A DNA stretch of 64,000 nucleotides from Diphasiastrum complanatum (taxonomy: Eukaryota > Streptophyta > Lycopodiopsida > Lycopodiales > Lycopodiaceae). A model generated the notes under the pieces. That model had not been told where the DNA came from. It worked only from the letters and a program-made list of their open reading frames with translations, and made no database searches. Position numbers and translations under genes: made by a program. Positions 46,205 through 56,732 of the stretch are shown piece by piece (position 1 is the stretch's first letter; each line of letters begins with the position of its first letter). The stretch spans positions 60,008,073 through 60,072,072 of the forward strand of contig CM055097.1 in assembly GCA_029204225.1 (NCBI GenBank). Reading direction: 5' to 3'.

Positions 46205-48477
46205 TCTTATCCGGGATATTCAATGGATGCAACAATCCGCTAGCCTTAAGGCGTTCAGCTTTATTCAACTAGCATTGGTCACACTTGACCACATAAGATT
46301 CTACAAAGGGCTTGAGTTTTGGCCAATAAAAGTCCCTTCATACCAAATCTAGTGTACGATGTATGTCGGGATGTCCTGCGCATGGTGAGTCATGACATTC
46401 ATAAAGAATTTTATTTTTAATAACATCCACATCAGGCACACAAACCTTCCCTTTCCTGAACAAAAGTCCATTACGGATAGAGAAGTCATCAGTACCCTTT
46501 TTATCCTTTCCCCTAGACTAATCACCATGAACATCAGTCTCGCTTGATGTAACTGCTAGAACCCTATTCCAGATTGGTCCAAAATGTGGGTCTTTCTCAT
46601 AAAGGCCTCTCAAGGAGAGATAAAAGTCTGTATTGATCTCATTGAAGGAAAGTTTGTTCACTTTACCAATTCGACTAAGTGCATCAACCACCTGATTAGA
46701 GGTCCCCTTGATATACTGCACTTTTTGCATGAGTTTTGCCCATCTGGCCTTACGACCTCTCAAATCATTCTGATTACATAAATACTTTAAAGGTTGGTGA
46801 TCTGTGTTAACCACGAACTTATTACCATATAGGTAATGTCTCCATGATTTCAAAGCATGGATCACCGCAAAAGCTCTTTTTCCTGCGTGGTGTACCTGAC
46901 ATGTGCATCGATTAGTTTTTTACTTTCAAAGGCAACGGGCTAGCCCTCTTGTAAGAGAATAGCTCCAATAGCCATGTCACTCACGTCAGTATTAATGACA
47001 AACGACAAATCTGGATCCGCTATCCTCAAAACTGGAGCTGAGGCAATTAGAAGCTTGAGTTTCTGAAAACTCTCATCTAACTTCTCATTTCACCTTATGG
47101 GAGGACTTGGCCTACCTTTGCGACTTTTAACTCCTTTCAACATATTGTTGAGAGGTGCAACGATCTTGGAGTACTCCTTTGCCAATCTAAGAATGAATTA
47201 AGTTCACGAACCGTTTGAGGGACTGGCCATTCCACTACCGTCTTTACCTTTTTCTCGTCAATCTTGATCCCAAAAGAGGTGATCTTATGACCAAGGTAAA
47301 GAAGTTCCTTTTTAAAGAATTCGCACTTTGATTCCTTTGCATAAAGCTTCTCTTGTCTTAAGATACGTAAGACAGTATGGAGATGCTTAGCATGCTCTTT
47401 GAGTGTTCTACTGTAGATCAAAATATCGTCCAGAAACACTACTACAAACTTTCTCAAATATGGACAAAATAAATTGTTTATCATTTGTTGCAAAGTTGTC
47501 GGAGCATTGGTTAAACCAAAGTGCAAAACTAGAAACTCGTAGTGGCCAAACCTGGTCCTAAAACCGGTTACCGATCTATGAGATCATCTACCCTGGGCAA
47601 CGAGTACTTATTTTTTACCGTAAGTTTGTTCAAACTCTTGTAATCCACACATAACTGGAAATCCCATCTTTCTTACTCTTAAGAAGGACAGGTGCTCCCA
47701 ATGGAGACTTACTTGGTCTGATGATGTGCCCCAAGCTGAGATATTCCTCGATTTGCCTAGCCACTTCCTCCTCTTCCTTTTGACTAAACCTATAAGGTTG
47801 TCTGAAGATAGGACGACTGTCGGGCGGAAGATCTATCTTATGGTCCCCACCGACCGAGCGGGTGGTAGTCCATAAGGTAGTTGTTTTGGAAAAACTTCAC
47901 CAAACTCTTGTTTTAAATCTTGCAGTACATGTTGCTCCTTATGCGAATTTTCGGAGTTAAAACATGAAAACACATTCACATGACCAACATCACAATGCAT
48001 ACGAGATTTTAAACCAAATGAAAGAGTTCATACTCAGAATTATGAAGTTTCTCTATTAATTCAGCCGAGAAAATCATTGGCGATGGCAGTACATTAGTCT
48101 CTCTAGAAATAGAGACTATTTGATATTTTTTATTTTTTAATACCAAAGTATGATTTTTGAAATCTATCGCTAATGAATCAAATTTATGAAAAAACCATTC
48201 ATAACCCAAGATCACATCAGTCCTGTCTAGATTCATGACATGGAAGTCGAGCAGCTCAACATAATCATGCATCTGAAGCTCTAAGTTTGAAACTTTGACA
48301 TCCCAAACATCTGTGTCCGACCTCGAGGCAAGATGGACCACATAACGGTGATTACTGGCCATGGTGGGCACTTGGAGCTTCTGCACAAGTCGAACATTCA
48401 AAAAATTGTGAGTACTACCAGAATCTAATAGTACATTTACGTCTTTCCCTAATATATTGCCTCTTACACGAAACAAC
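46205..48477 (-). pseudogene. Ty3/gypsy pol remnant: protease, RT, RNase H, integrase start
   Basis: Right to left: protease (FRVRGNILGKDVNVLLDSGS and THNFLN, 48009-48476), RT N-terminal part ([17 protein letters not shown], near 47700), a deletion that removes the middle of RT, then LHFGLTNAP and VVFLDDILIYSRT (47137-47526). RNase H follows (YGNKFVVNTDHQPLKYL and GTSNQVVDALSR, 46518-46865), then the integrase H2C2 start (YECHDSPCAGHPDIHRTL, near 46350). It ends near 46205 inside integrase. The gag half lies on the far side of a copia insertion at 54482-55063. Stops and frame changes make it inactive. Confidence 0.85.
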
Positions 48478-49111
48478 TGATTGTATGCTTGTTAAACAAT
48501 CTATCAAAAACTAGTCATCAGAAAACAAGATCTAGTTTAGCAGCTTGATAGGAAACAAGTAGAGACAATCAAAGCATTGATCAATTAGTATAATCCAACT
48601 CCACACGTGTGGAAATAAGGCTGTAGTATGGCCTGTAGACAGTGTCTACAAAGTGCCAAAGCTGGGTTTCATTGGAAAAATAGAGTAATCACCATACAAT
48701 GAGAGGAAACTCGAGTTTCTCCTTGAGGCTCCAAAAAGTTTCTATCTTCGCACTATGGAGAATGGGAATACATAGTAAAACACACTTCCTTTGCAAAGTT
48801 AGGTGAAAATCCAGCATGTAATAAGGAAGTAGACTCCACTTTCTTGCCCTGATGTGAAAACCCTAGCCTAGATCCAAGAGTCATGCTTGGTAGGTGCATG
48901 GTAGGTACAAATCTTATCATAAATCATGGTCTAGATCCTACAAAGTAGGAATCACTACCAAATAGACACAACACTCCTCTTGACTCGTGGTAACCTACTT
49001 TAGGTGTGTATGTACAAGTTGCACTTTGGCCATTGAAGTAACCGACAAACAATATTGACAAAATGTACAATATTCTACATGGCTAGATTTGCCAATGTAG
49101 GCAATTTTTCA
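48478..49111 (-). repeat. 3' LTR of copia element 2, outer tip missing
   Basis: Matches 53847-54481 with about a dozen differences by eye over 634 bases (roughly 2%). The 5' LTR begins 52 bases earlier (TGAAAAGTACAG at 53795), and those bases are absent here, where gypsy protease coding sequence abuts directly. A purine tract (reverse complement of CACTCCTCCTC) adjoins its right end. Confidence 0.9.
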
Positions 49112-50919
49112 CACTCCTCCTCAAATCTAGCCTTGGAGATCACAATGCTTTTATCAATAACTCCAATTGAAGATCTAAGCTTGACAAATGAATCTTTAGG
49201 TAAAGGTTTAGTAAACAAATCAGCCAAGCAACTTGATGATGGCACATGTTGGAGCTTGATCTCTTTAGCTTGCAGTTTTTCCCTCACGAAATGATGAGCA
49301 ATTTCGATATGTTTGTTCCTTGCATGGAATGTAGGATTAGTTGCAAGTGATTGGGCTGATTGGTTGTCACAATAGATGATAGGGATCTCCTCCTCCATGA
49401 CATGAAGCTCCACCAATAGCCTTTTGAGCCACAAGACCTCCTTGCATGTTGATGTCAAGGCCTTGTATTCGGATTCTGTGGAAGATAGGGAGATGGTATC
49501 TTGCTTTTTGGAAAGCCATGATACTACTCCATCACATAGAAAGGTGGCAAAGGCACTTGTTGATCTTCTATCCACTTTGTCACCTGCAAAATCCGAGTCA
49601 CTATAGGCTCTTAAGCCAAGATTAGTTCCTCTATACAAAATACCAAAATTCTTAGTGAATGAAATGTATCTAAGAATTCTTTTGGCCATCTTCCAATGTG
49701 AAACTAGAGGACTTTGCATGAATTGGCTTAACTTTCCAACACTATAACTAAGATCAGGTCTAGTTATAGCTAAATATATCAAGGAGCCAATAAGCCTTCT
49801 ATATAATGTGATGTCCTCAAAGGATGCTTCATCACAACCAATAGATGCTTTTACATGTTGCTCCATTGGTGTCTCAATGCCTTTACAATTCTCCATTCCA
49901 AATCTATCTAGGATGGATGTAGCATATTTAGATTGACAAATGAAGCTAAAATCACATCCTCTAATAACCTCTATTCCAAGAATGAAGCTCAATAGGCCGA
50001 GATCTACCATCTTAAACTCTTTTGCTAAAGCAATTTTTACATCTCTAATTCCATCTAGATCATTACCACTCAAGATTATGTCATCTACATACAAAACAAG
50101 AATAATGATCATGCCATCATGAGAACTTATATACAATGATGGATCATAGGCACTCATTACAAAATTGATGGAAATGAGAAAAGAGTTTAGCCTAGAGTAC
50201 CATGCTCTAGGTGCTTGCTTGAGCCCATAAAGGCTCTTCTTCAAAAAGCACACCTTTCCTTCATGCTTTGCCTTGATGAAGCCCTCGGGTTGCCTCATGT
50301 AGATCTCTTCCTCCAAATAACCATTGAGGAATGCATTTGTGAAGTCAAGTTGGAATAGCTCCCAATTGAAGGTTGTAGCAAGACTAATGATCAACCTGAT
50401 AGTAACAAGCTTAGCCACAGGAGCAAAAGTCTCATCATAATCAATGCCTTTGGTCTGTAAAAAACCTTTGGCAACAAGCCTAGCTTTATGCTTGCTTATT
50501 GATCCATCTTGATTATACTTCAATCTAAACACCCACTTGCAATCAAGAGGTTTCTTCCCTTGAGGAATATCCATAAGATCCCAAGTATGATTCTCAATAA
50601 GAGCATCATACTCTACTTGCATAGCATCCATCCAACTTTTAGACTTACAAGCATCTTCATAGCATGTTGGCTTATCTAACATTGAAGTAAGAAAGGTGTA
50701 AGATGTGAAAGATGATGAGCCTTCCCTTTGATCACCTTGACTATCATAGGTGAGCCTCAATGGCTCGGATCTTGCCCTTGTAGATCTTCTTGGAGTTCTT
50801 GGAATTCTTGGAGTTCTTGCATCTTGAGGTGGATCCTCAAGTTCTTCTTCACTTGGAAGCTCCTCCTCCATCCTAGCATGATCCTTGGCATCAAGATGAT
50901 TCGTAAGATTATCATCCAA
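49075..50919 (-). CDS. Copia 2 reverse transcriptase-RNase H frame
   Basis: A 614-codon frame. It starts with an acidic linker, then the RT with CKWVFRLKYNQDGSISKHKA, DETFAPVAK, LYGLKQAPRAWYSR and LYVDDIILSG, then RNase H with YSDSDFAGD, SSTESEYKAL and YCDNQSAQSL, ending HIEIAHHFVRE and a short tail. The last 12 codons lie inside the 3' LTR, a normal copia arrangement. It overlaps the upstream gag-integrase frame in a different phase. Continuing the upstream frame in the -1 or +1 phase just before 50919 restores alignment, so one missing base near 50942-50945 (an A-run) accounts for the split. Otherwise no stop is seen. Confidence 0.9.
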   Translation of the reverse strand: MDDNLTNHLDAKDHARMEEELPSEEELEDPPQDARTPRIPRTPRRSTRARSEPLRLTYDSQGDQREGSSSFTSYTFLTSMLDKPTCYEDACKSKSWMDAMQVEYDALIENHTWDLMDIPQGKKPLDCKWVFRLKYNQDGSISKHKARLVAKGFLQTKGIDYDETFAPVAKLVTIRLIISLATTFNWELFQLDFTNAFLNGYLEEEIYMRQPEGFIKAKHEGKVCFLKKSLYGLKQAPRAWYSRLNSFLISINFVMSAYDPSLYISSHDGMIIILVLYVDDIILSGNDLDGIRDVKIALAKEFKMVDLGLLSFILGIEVIRGCDFSFICQSKYATSILDRFGMENCKGIETPMEQHVKASIGCDEASFEDITLYRRLIGSLIYLAITRPDLSYSVGKLSQFMQSPLVSHWKMAKRILRYISFTKNFGILYRGTNLGLRAYSDSDFAGDKVDRRSTSAFATFLCDGVVSWLSKKQDTISLSSTESEYKALTSTCKEVLWLKRLLVELHVMEEEIPIIYCDNQSAQSLATNPTFHARNKHIEIAHHFVREKLQAKEIKLQHVPSSSCLADLFTKPLPKDSFVKLRSSIGVIDKSIVISKARFEEECEKLPTLANLAM

Positions 50920-53105
50920 ATCACAAGCATGTCCTTCATCAAAATAACATCCCTACTCACTATCACCTTGCTAGTGATGGGATTGAAGACTCTATAACCT
51001 TTGCTATTCTCACCATACCCCACAAAGATGCCTTTGATGGATGTTGCATCATCCTTCCTTCTCTTATCCAAGGATTGGTGTACATAGCAAGTGGATCCAA
51101 AAACTTTGAGATCCTTGAGATTGGGCTTCTCTCCAAATAGAGCTTCAAATGGTGTGATTCCTCCAATGGCTTGGTTTGGCAATCTATTGCACAAATAGTT
51201 AGCACAAGTTATTGCTTCACCCCAAAATGGTTTGGATAGAGAAGCATCTAGCCTTAAGGCCTTAGCACACTCACAAAGAGATCTATTTCTTCTCTCACTC
51301 ACTCCATTTTGTTGAGGGGTGTATGGACATGACAACTCCCTCTTTATGCCATTAGAACTACAAAAGTCAATCAACTTATTGGAGATATATTCACCTCCAT
51401 TATCACTCCTTAATACCTTAATCTTGGTACTAAGTTGATTTTCTACCAAAGTCTTGGACTTTACAAAAGAATCAAACACCATTGATTTGCTAGACAAGAG
51501 GTACATCCAACAAAATCTAGAATAGTCATCAATGAAGATTACATAGTACTTGGCACCACCATTAGATTCATGTGAAAATCTATGAACATCCGAATGGATG
51601 AGTTCAAGAGGAGAGTTTGATCTTGATGTAGATCTTGAGAAGGGTAGTTTGTGAGCCTTTGAGAGGCTGCATTCTTCACATCTCTTCCCACACTTTGACA
51701 AATGCTTGGGGAGTCCAAATGCAAGCTCCTTTGTAGCCATAGATTCCATGGCTTTGTAGTTGGGGTGGCCCAACCTTTTGTGCCACAGTTCCACCTTTGA
51801 TAGCTCCACCTTTGCCAAGTTAACACTCTCCACTGCAATATTAGCATCAAGCTTAAACAATCTAACTTGCGTAAAGCCTTTGGCTATATATTCATCATTT
51901 CTAAGGATGGAACAAACTCCATGCTTAAATTGTACATCTAGGCCATTATCCATTAACTGGCCAACACTAAGCAAATTCTTGGTTAACTTAGGAACATAAA
52001 GAACATTATCTAGATTCATCATTTTGGATGATCCCACATACAAGGGAATTGTTCCTATTCCACTTATCTTACATTCTTGACTACTTGCAGTATAGATTGA
52101 TCTATGTAAGTCATTGTAAGAAAGTAAGGTGGAGAATATGTCCTTTTGATATGTCATGTGGGAACTTGCCCCACTATCAATCCACCAAGAATCATTGGGG
52201 TTGCTCTTGGATGATGGTGGTTTGTTGGAAACCATCAAGGATGACTCTTCATCCTCCTCTTCCTCCTGATGTGCAATGTTGCTTTGTTTGCTCTCTTGTG
52301 CCTTCTTCTTCTTGAGACATTCTAATGCAAAATGTCCTTTCTTTCCACAGAAAAAACATTTGTACTTGGACTTGTCTTTGATCTTGCCCTTTGAGCTTGA
52401 AGCCTCATCCTCCTCCTTGGTCTCCTTGAAGTGCTTCTTCTTGCCATTGGTCTTCTTCTTGCTTTTGAATGAGAAATTAGCTTTCTCATCACCATCTTGC
52501 AGAGAAATAGCATTCATTCTTGCATTGGTATGTAACATCCTATACTCTTCAGCTACTAATACACTATGTAGCTTTTCTATCGTAGGCAAAGTGTCTTGGA
52601 TTGCAAAGCTTTGGACCAAATTTGTAAAGCCACTCCCTAGACCATTTAGGACAATATGAACAAGCTCACTATCTTGAATCTTCTCTCCAATGGAAGCTAA
52701 CTCCCTATTAAGAGACTTGATTCTTAGCACAGAATCTTGTGCACTCTCATCACTCCTCTTCATGCTTTGTAGAATCTGATTCCTAAGCATGAGAACCCTC
52801 GAAGTGTTACTAGACTCATAGATAGATTTTAAAGATTCCCAAGCCTCTTTAGCACTCTTACATGATGATACTTCCCTTAAAAGATCATTGCTTACTTTCA
52901 TCTTAATACAGTGAAGTGCAAGCCTAGACCTCTTCTTGTATCTCACTAATTCCTGTGCACCTAGAGGTTCATCTTCATCATCTATTAGAAACTCATAAAG
53001 ATCCTGGAGCACCATTAGTGACTCCATTCTCACTTTCCAAATAGCATAATTGGTAGAGTTTAACCTCTCACTAGCTTCTAGAAGGTAGGCTCCCACTGAT
53101 CCCAT
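50757..53105 (-). CDS. Copia 2 gag-protease-integrase frame
   Basis: 782 codons. The gag N-terminus is LNSTNYAIWKVRMESLM, with EAWESLKSIYESSNTSR near residue 88. A CCHC knuckle CFFCGKKGHFALEC spans residues 250-263. Protease is WWIDSGASSHMT (Asp 310). Integrase has HKRLGHPN, HSDVH, RSDNGGEY and PQQNGVSERRNR, giving D,D,E with normal spacing, followed by GYGENSKGYRVF and VSRDVI. After that the reading slips into a Met/Leu/Ile/Gln-rich tail that is out of phase with the true linker. The start Met at 53105 lies about 690 bases inside the PBS, a normal leader length. Confidence 0.9.
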   Translation of the reverse strand: MGSVGAYLLEASERLNSTNYAIWKVRMESLMVLQDLYEFLIDDEDEPLGAQELVRYKKRSRLALHCIKMKVSNDLLREVSSCKSAKEAWESLKSIYESSNTSRVLMLRNQILQSMKRSDESAQDSVLRIKSLNRELASIGEKIQDSELVHIVLNGLGSGFTNLVQSFAIQDTLPTIEKLHSVLVAEEYRMLHTNARMNAISLQDGDEKANFSFKSKKKTNGKKKHFKETKEEDEASSSKGKIKDKSKYKCFFCGKKGHFALECLKKKKAQESKQSNIAHQEEEEDEESSLMVSNKPPSSKSNPNDSWWIDSGASSHMTYQKDIFSTLLSYNDLHRSIYTASSQECKISGIGTIPLYVGSSKMMNLDNVLYVPKLTKNLLSVGQLMDNGLDVQFKHGVCSILRNDEYIAKGFTQVRLFKLDANIAVESVNLAKVELSKVELWHKRLGHPNYKAMESMATKELAFGLPKHLSKCGKRCEECSLSKAHKLPFSRSTSRSNSPLELIHSDVHRFSHESNGGAKYYVIFIDDYSRFCWMYLLSSKSMVFDSFVKSKTLVENQLSTKIKVLRSDNGGEYISNKLIDFCSSNGIKRELSCPYTPQQNGVSERRNRSLCECAKALRLDASLSKPFWGEAITCANYLCNRLPNQAIGGITPFEALFGEKPNLKDLKVFGSTCYVHQSLDKRRKDDATSIKGIFVGYGENSKGYRVFNPITSKVIVSRDVILMKDMLVIWMIILRIILMPRIMLGWRRSFQVKKNLRIHLKMQELQEFQELQEDLQGQDPSH

Positions 53106-53780
53106 CTTACTAGCAAGATTCTACACACAAGATATAGATTTGTTTGTACTAGAAAGTCACAAAGGTTTCTAACTTGCAGTGTTTCACTCAAATGTTGACT
53201 TCTAATCCAACAAATGGATTAATCGTGCATATCAGTACACTGGCTTGTGTTTCGTGTAAGGCAGCTGATCAATGAAGGAACTGTGAATTCTATCACTCCC
53301 TCACAAGCTGGAATGAAGATAAGATGAGATGAAAACTACACTCAAGCAAATCTTGCCAATCTTGGCTATTCTTGGACAAAAACTGACTCTATCTCTCTCA
53401 TTCACTTTGATGTACTTTCAAGACCTGGTTTCCACTTTAAGAAGGTCTGAAATCAGCCTAGACTAACTAGTTTTCATGAAACAAATTCAAAACTAATCAG
53501 TGGCAAGTGATCTTGGTAGCTTATCCTATGATTTGCACCAAAAATTACATCAAACTGACACCAAATGAATTTTCTATGATCCAATGAATATGGGTTATTA
53601 AATGCTGGTTCAGAGATGCCCACACATGTGAACAGTACGGATTTTGATCCTGAAAAAGTTTGGGATCAAATCCCCTCACCAAAACCTGGATACCAACTCG
53701 CCCTTCCAATACTAGCTTTTTGCACCAAAACCTGCTAAAACTGGATTAGATTCAGACACAGATCAATGGACTTGTACTTG

Positions 53781-53792
53781 GCTCTGATACCA
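53781..53792 (-). promoter_or_regulatory. tRNA primer-binding site of copia 2
   Basis: GCTCTGATACCA on the plus strand is the reverse complement of TGGTATCAGAGC, complementary to initiator-Met tRNA. Two bases separate it from the 5' LTR start at 53795. Confidence 0.9.
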
Positions 53793-53794
53793 TC

Positions 53795-54481
53795 TGAAAA
53801 GTACAGTACTAAGGACCATAAATGGATCTTTGAATGATCCACAAGGTGATTGTATGCTTGTTAAACAATCTATCAGAAACTAGTCATCAGAAAACAAGAT
53901 CTAGTTTAGCAGCTTGATAGTAAACAAGTAGAGACAATCAAAGCATTGATCAATTAGTATAATCCAACTCCACACGTGTGGAAATAAGGCTGTAGTACGG
54001 CCTGTAGACAGTGTTTACAAAGTGCCAAAGCTGGGTTTCATTGGAAAAATAGAGTAATCACCATACAATGAGAGGAAACTCGAGTTTCTCCTTGAGGCTC
54101 CAAAAAGTTTCTATCTTCTCACTTTGGAGAATGGGAATGCATAGTAAAACACACTTCCTTTGCAAAGTTAGGTGAAAATCCAGCATGTAATAAGGAAGTA
54201 GACTCCACTTTCTTGCCCTAATGTGAAAACCCTAGCCTAGATCCAAGAGTCATGCTTGGTAGGTGCATGGTAGGTACAAATCTTATCATAAATCATGGTC
54301 TAGATCCTACAAAGTAGGAATCACTACCAAATAGACACAACCACTCCTCTTGACTCGTGGTAACCTACTTTAAGTGTGTATGTACAAGTGGCACTTTGGC
54401 CATTGAAGTAACCAACAAACAATATTGACAAAATGTACAATATTCTACATGGCTAGATTTGCCAATGTAGGCAATTTTTCA
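53795..54481 (-). repeat. 5' LTR of copia element 2
   Basis: 687 bp, TGAAAAGTACAG...AATTTTTCA on the plus strand. It contains a CACACGTGTG palindrome (53971-53980). On the right it abuts gypsy gag-end sequence (CAACTGCTAGCACAGTGCCC). CAAC also precedes the other LTR at 48474-48477, but since that LTR lost its tip the match may be chance. Confidence 0.9.
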
Positions 54482-55063
54482 CAACTGCTAGCACAGTGCC
54501 CAGGTTTATTGTAAAGAAAACACAAAATTTGCCTAAGTGCAGTTAACCGTGCCTTGTCTTTTACCACTAGCTTCTTTTTGTTCTTTTTTTTTCTTAGACT
54601 GTTGGTACGCCTCTACTTCCAGCTCGTCAAAAAATTGCTTCTTCCGCTTATTTGTTGACTTATCCATTTTGGGTTTCGGGGCCGTTTGGCTGTGCATGCT
54701 TTTTTGCGAGGCAACAATGGTGCTATCATAGGCCTTGGCCACATGGATAGCATCTTCCAGTGAATGGAGGATATTCCGTTTACACTCGTTTTGATTGTCA
54801 GCTGGTAGTCCACAGATGAACTGCCATTGTGCCAACTTTTGATCAAATAGTGGCACCTTGGCCAAAGAATCCAAGAACTCTTGGACATAAGCGTCCAGTT
54901 CTCGATTGCCCATTTTGCAGTTAATGAAATGGATATATAACTTAGAATCGTCTATCATGATGAAAGCTTTTCATAATTCTGCTAGGAATTCAACCCAAGT
55001 CACCGGTTTTGTGGAAAGTTCCCTCCACCATGAGGAGGCTTTGCCTTCTAGAAACAATAGAAC
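54482..55063 (-). pseudogene. Gypsy gag fragment beyond the copia insertion
   Basis: The minus frame 54533-54958 reads MGNRELDAYVQEFLDSLAKV, QWQFICGLPADNQ, EDAIHVAKAYDST, and then a Lys-rich tail. This is the usual order of a gypsy gag (capsid C-terminal part and basic linker). After a stop and frame change comes a degenerate zinc knuckle (C-x2-Y-x4-H-x4-C) running up to the copia LTR. The same element's protease and pol are at 46205-48477. To the right it is cut at about 55063 by another copia relic. Confidence 0.8.
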
Positions 55064-56732
55064 CGAGGTTAATTATAATGTAGAAATATGAGCAGCTATT
55101 TATACTAAGCAATTAGATCGTCAAATGCGTCATCTAGTTGGCTGTGATGTGCTGGCATCCATCCAATTAAGACTTCTCAGAAATTACTTGCTGAAAAATT
55201 AATGCAAGTCGGTGGCTTTGGTCGTAAACAGTATGTCTGCAGATATGAACGTAAACTGTCACCCTGTAGAAATGAACTTAAATTGTTATGCGAAAAATGT
55301 GAATAATGAGAAGGTCTTTGCCAACGTTATTTCCTTATCATTTGAAACATCCGGCGTTTTGGGAAAAAGTTGAAGTGAGATAAAATCCCGAAAATGCCGA
55401 CACTATGAGCCGTTTTCAAGTAATTATGCAAACTATGTAAAAACATGAAGAAAGCTACAGGTTCTGATAAAAATTGGACGAAGATTAAAAATTCGATTAG
55501 TCAACTAGTAGGAGATTAATCCAACACATAAGAAATGGACGTTTTTGCACACCACCTCTTTCTTGCATAGTCCTACTGTACATTCTCTCGGATGCCGGAA
55601 AGTAATGAGTGCTGTGGAAATCAATTCTCTGATATCAAAACAAACTGATTCGAATTGAAGAGTTTGATATCGCGAAAGATATCAAATATTAGAGCTTGTG
55701 CTCTGATATAGTAATAGTATTAGGCCTTGAAGAATCAACGCTCTGATACCATGTTGGAAAGAGGTGATGAGAAGATAGGTCAAATAAGATTCGAATAAAA
55801 AAAATTTGAACGACAAGAATTAAAACTTATTGTACACAGCAGAATAAACTATCTTTCTCTTTCTCTATGCATAATTATGCCTATCAATTTTGAACAAAAA
55901 AATAATGATAGAAATCACATTCGATCATATAGTAACTGACTTTGAAATCATTAGTACTACAGTGATTACGTAGCCAAACATTAAGCATTGAATTATCAAA
56001 CAAATAATCAGTCGTGAGACATACATTCTAATACAAACCTGAACGCAATAAGAAGATAGATTGATTCAGTATGAAAATGAAACAGATGTAAATGAGTATA
56101 ACAAGTTGCAAATTGAAGCCACGTACTCTAAGCTATCTCTAAGCAACTAAATATAAGTCTGAATTAAGTGCAATAACAAACTCTAAATCATCTCTAAAGA
56201 ACTGAGCTAGAATTCTCAAGAGTGTTCAAGCTCACAGGCTTGAAAGAGAACGCTAACTATTCAGATACTTTTTTAATTATAATATAAAAATATGAACAGT
56301 TATTTATACTAAGCAATTAGATCATCAAATGCGTCATCCAGTTGGTTGTGATGTGCTGGCATCCATCCATTTTGGACTTCTCAAAAATTACTTGCTGATA
56401 AATTAATGCAAGTCAGTGGCTTTGGTCATAATTTGGACGTAAACTGTCACTCTACAGAAATGAACATAAATTGTTATGCGAAAAATGCGAATAATGTGAA
56501 GGTCTTCGCCAACGTTATTTCTTTATCATTTGAGGCATCCGACGTTTTGATAAAAAGCTGAAGTGAGAGAAAAACCTGAAAGACAAAATCTCGAAAATAC
56601 CGACACTGTGAGCCATTTTTGAGTAATTATGTAGATTGTGTAAAAACACAAATAAAGTTGCAGGTCTGGATAAAAAATGGACGAAGATTAAAAAGACGAT
56701 TAGTCGATAATTAGTAGGAGAATAATCCAACA
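55064..56732 (-). mobile_element. Internally deleted copia relic with two LTRs
   Basis: A full LTR (55752-56732, TGTTGGAAAG...AATCCAACA) carries a PBS (GCTCTGATACCA, 55740-55751) at its inner end, in minus orientation. A second LTR piece (55064-55526) matches its right part (CAAATGCGTCATC, GTGATGTGCTGGCATCCATC, CTTTATCATTTGA and so on). Only about 210 bases lie between PBS and the second LTR, so all coding sequence is gone. A TATA-like TATAAATAA word lies in the LTR near 56300. Related to the LTR at 30573-31674. Confidence 0.8.

Larger units (their letters stand above)
48478..54481 (-). mobile_element. Nearly complete copia retrotransposon nested in a gypsy element
   Basis: Two LTRs, PBS, leader, gag-protease-integrase, RT-RNase H and PPT are all in order over 6.0 kb. 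Differences from an intact element are one frameshift in the integrase-RT linker and loss of 52 bases at the tip of the 3' LTR, together with the adjoining gypsy segment between its zinc knuckle and protease. LTR divergence of roughly 2% by eye indicates a recent insertion relative to the other elements in this window. Confidence 0.9.

Noticed and set aside
52276-52659. 127-codon plus-strand frame with Phe/Leu-rich hydrophobic residues
   Set aside because: Antisense of Lys/Glu-rich gag coding sequence, which reads as Phe/Leu on the other strand.
48474-54486. CAAC as target-site duplication of copia 2
   Set aside because: The left LTR lacks its terminal 52 bases, so the base next to it is not the original insertion junction; the match can be chance.
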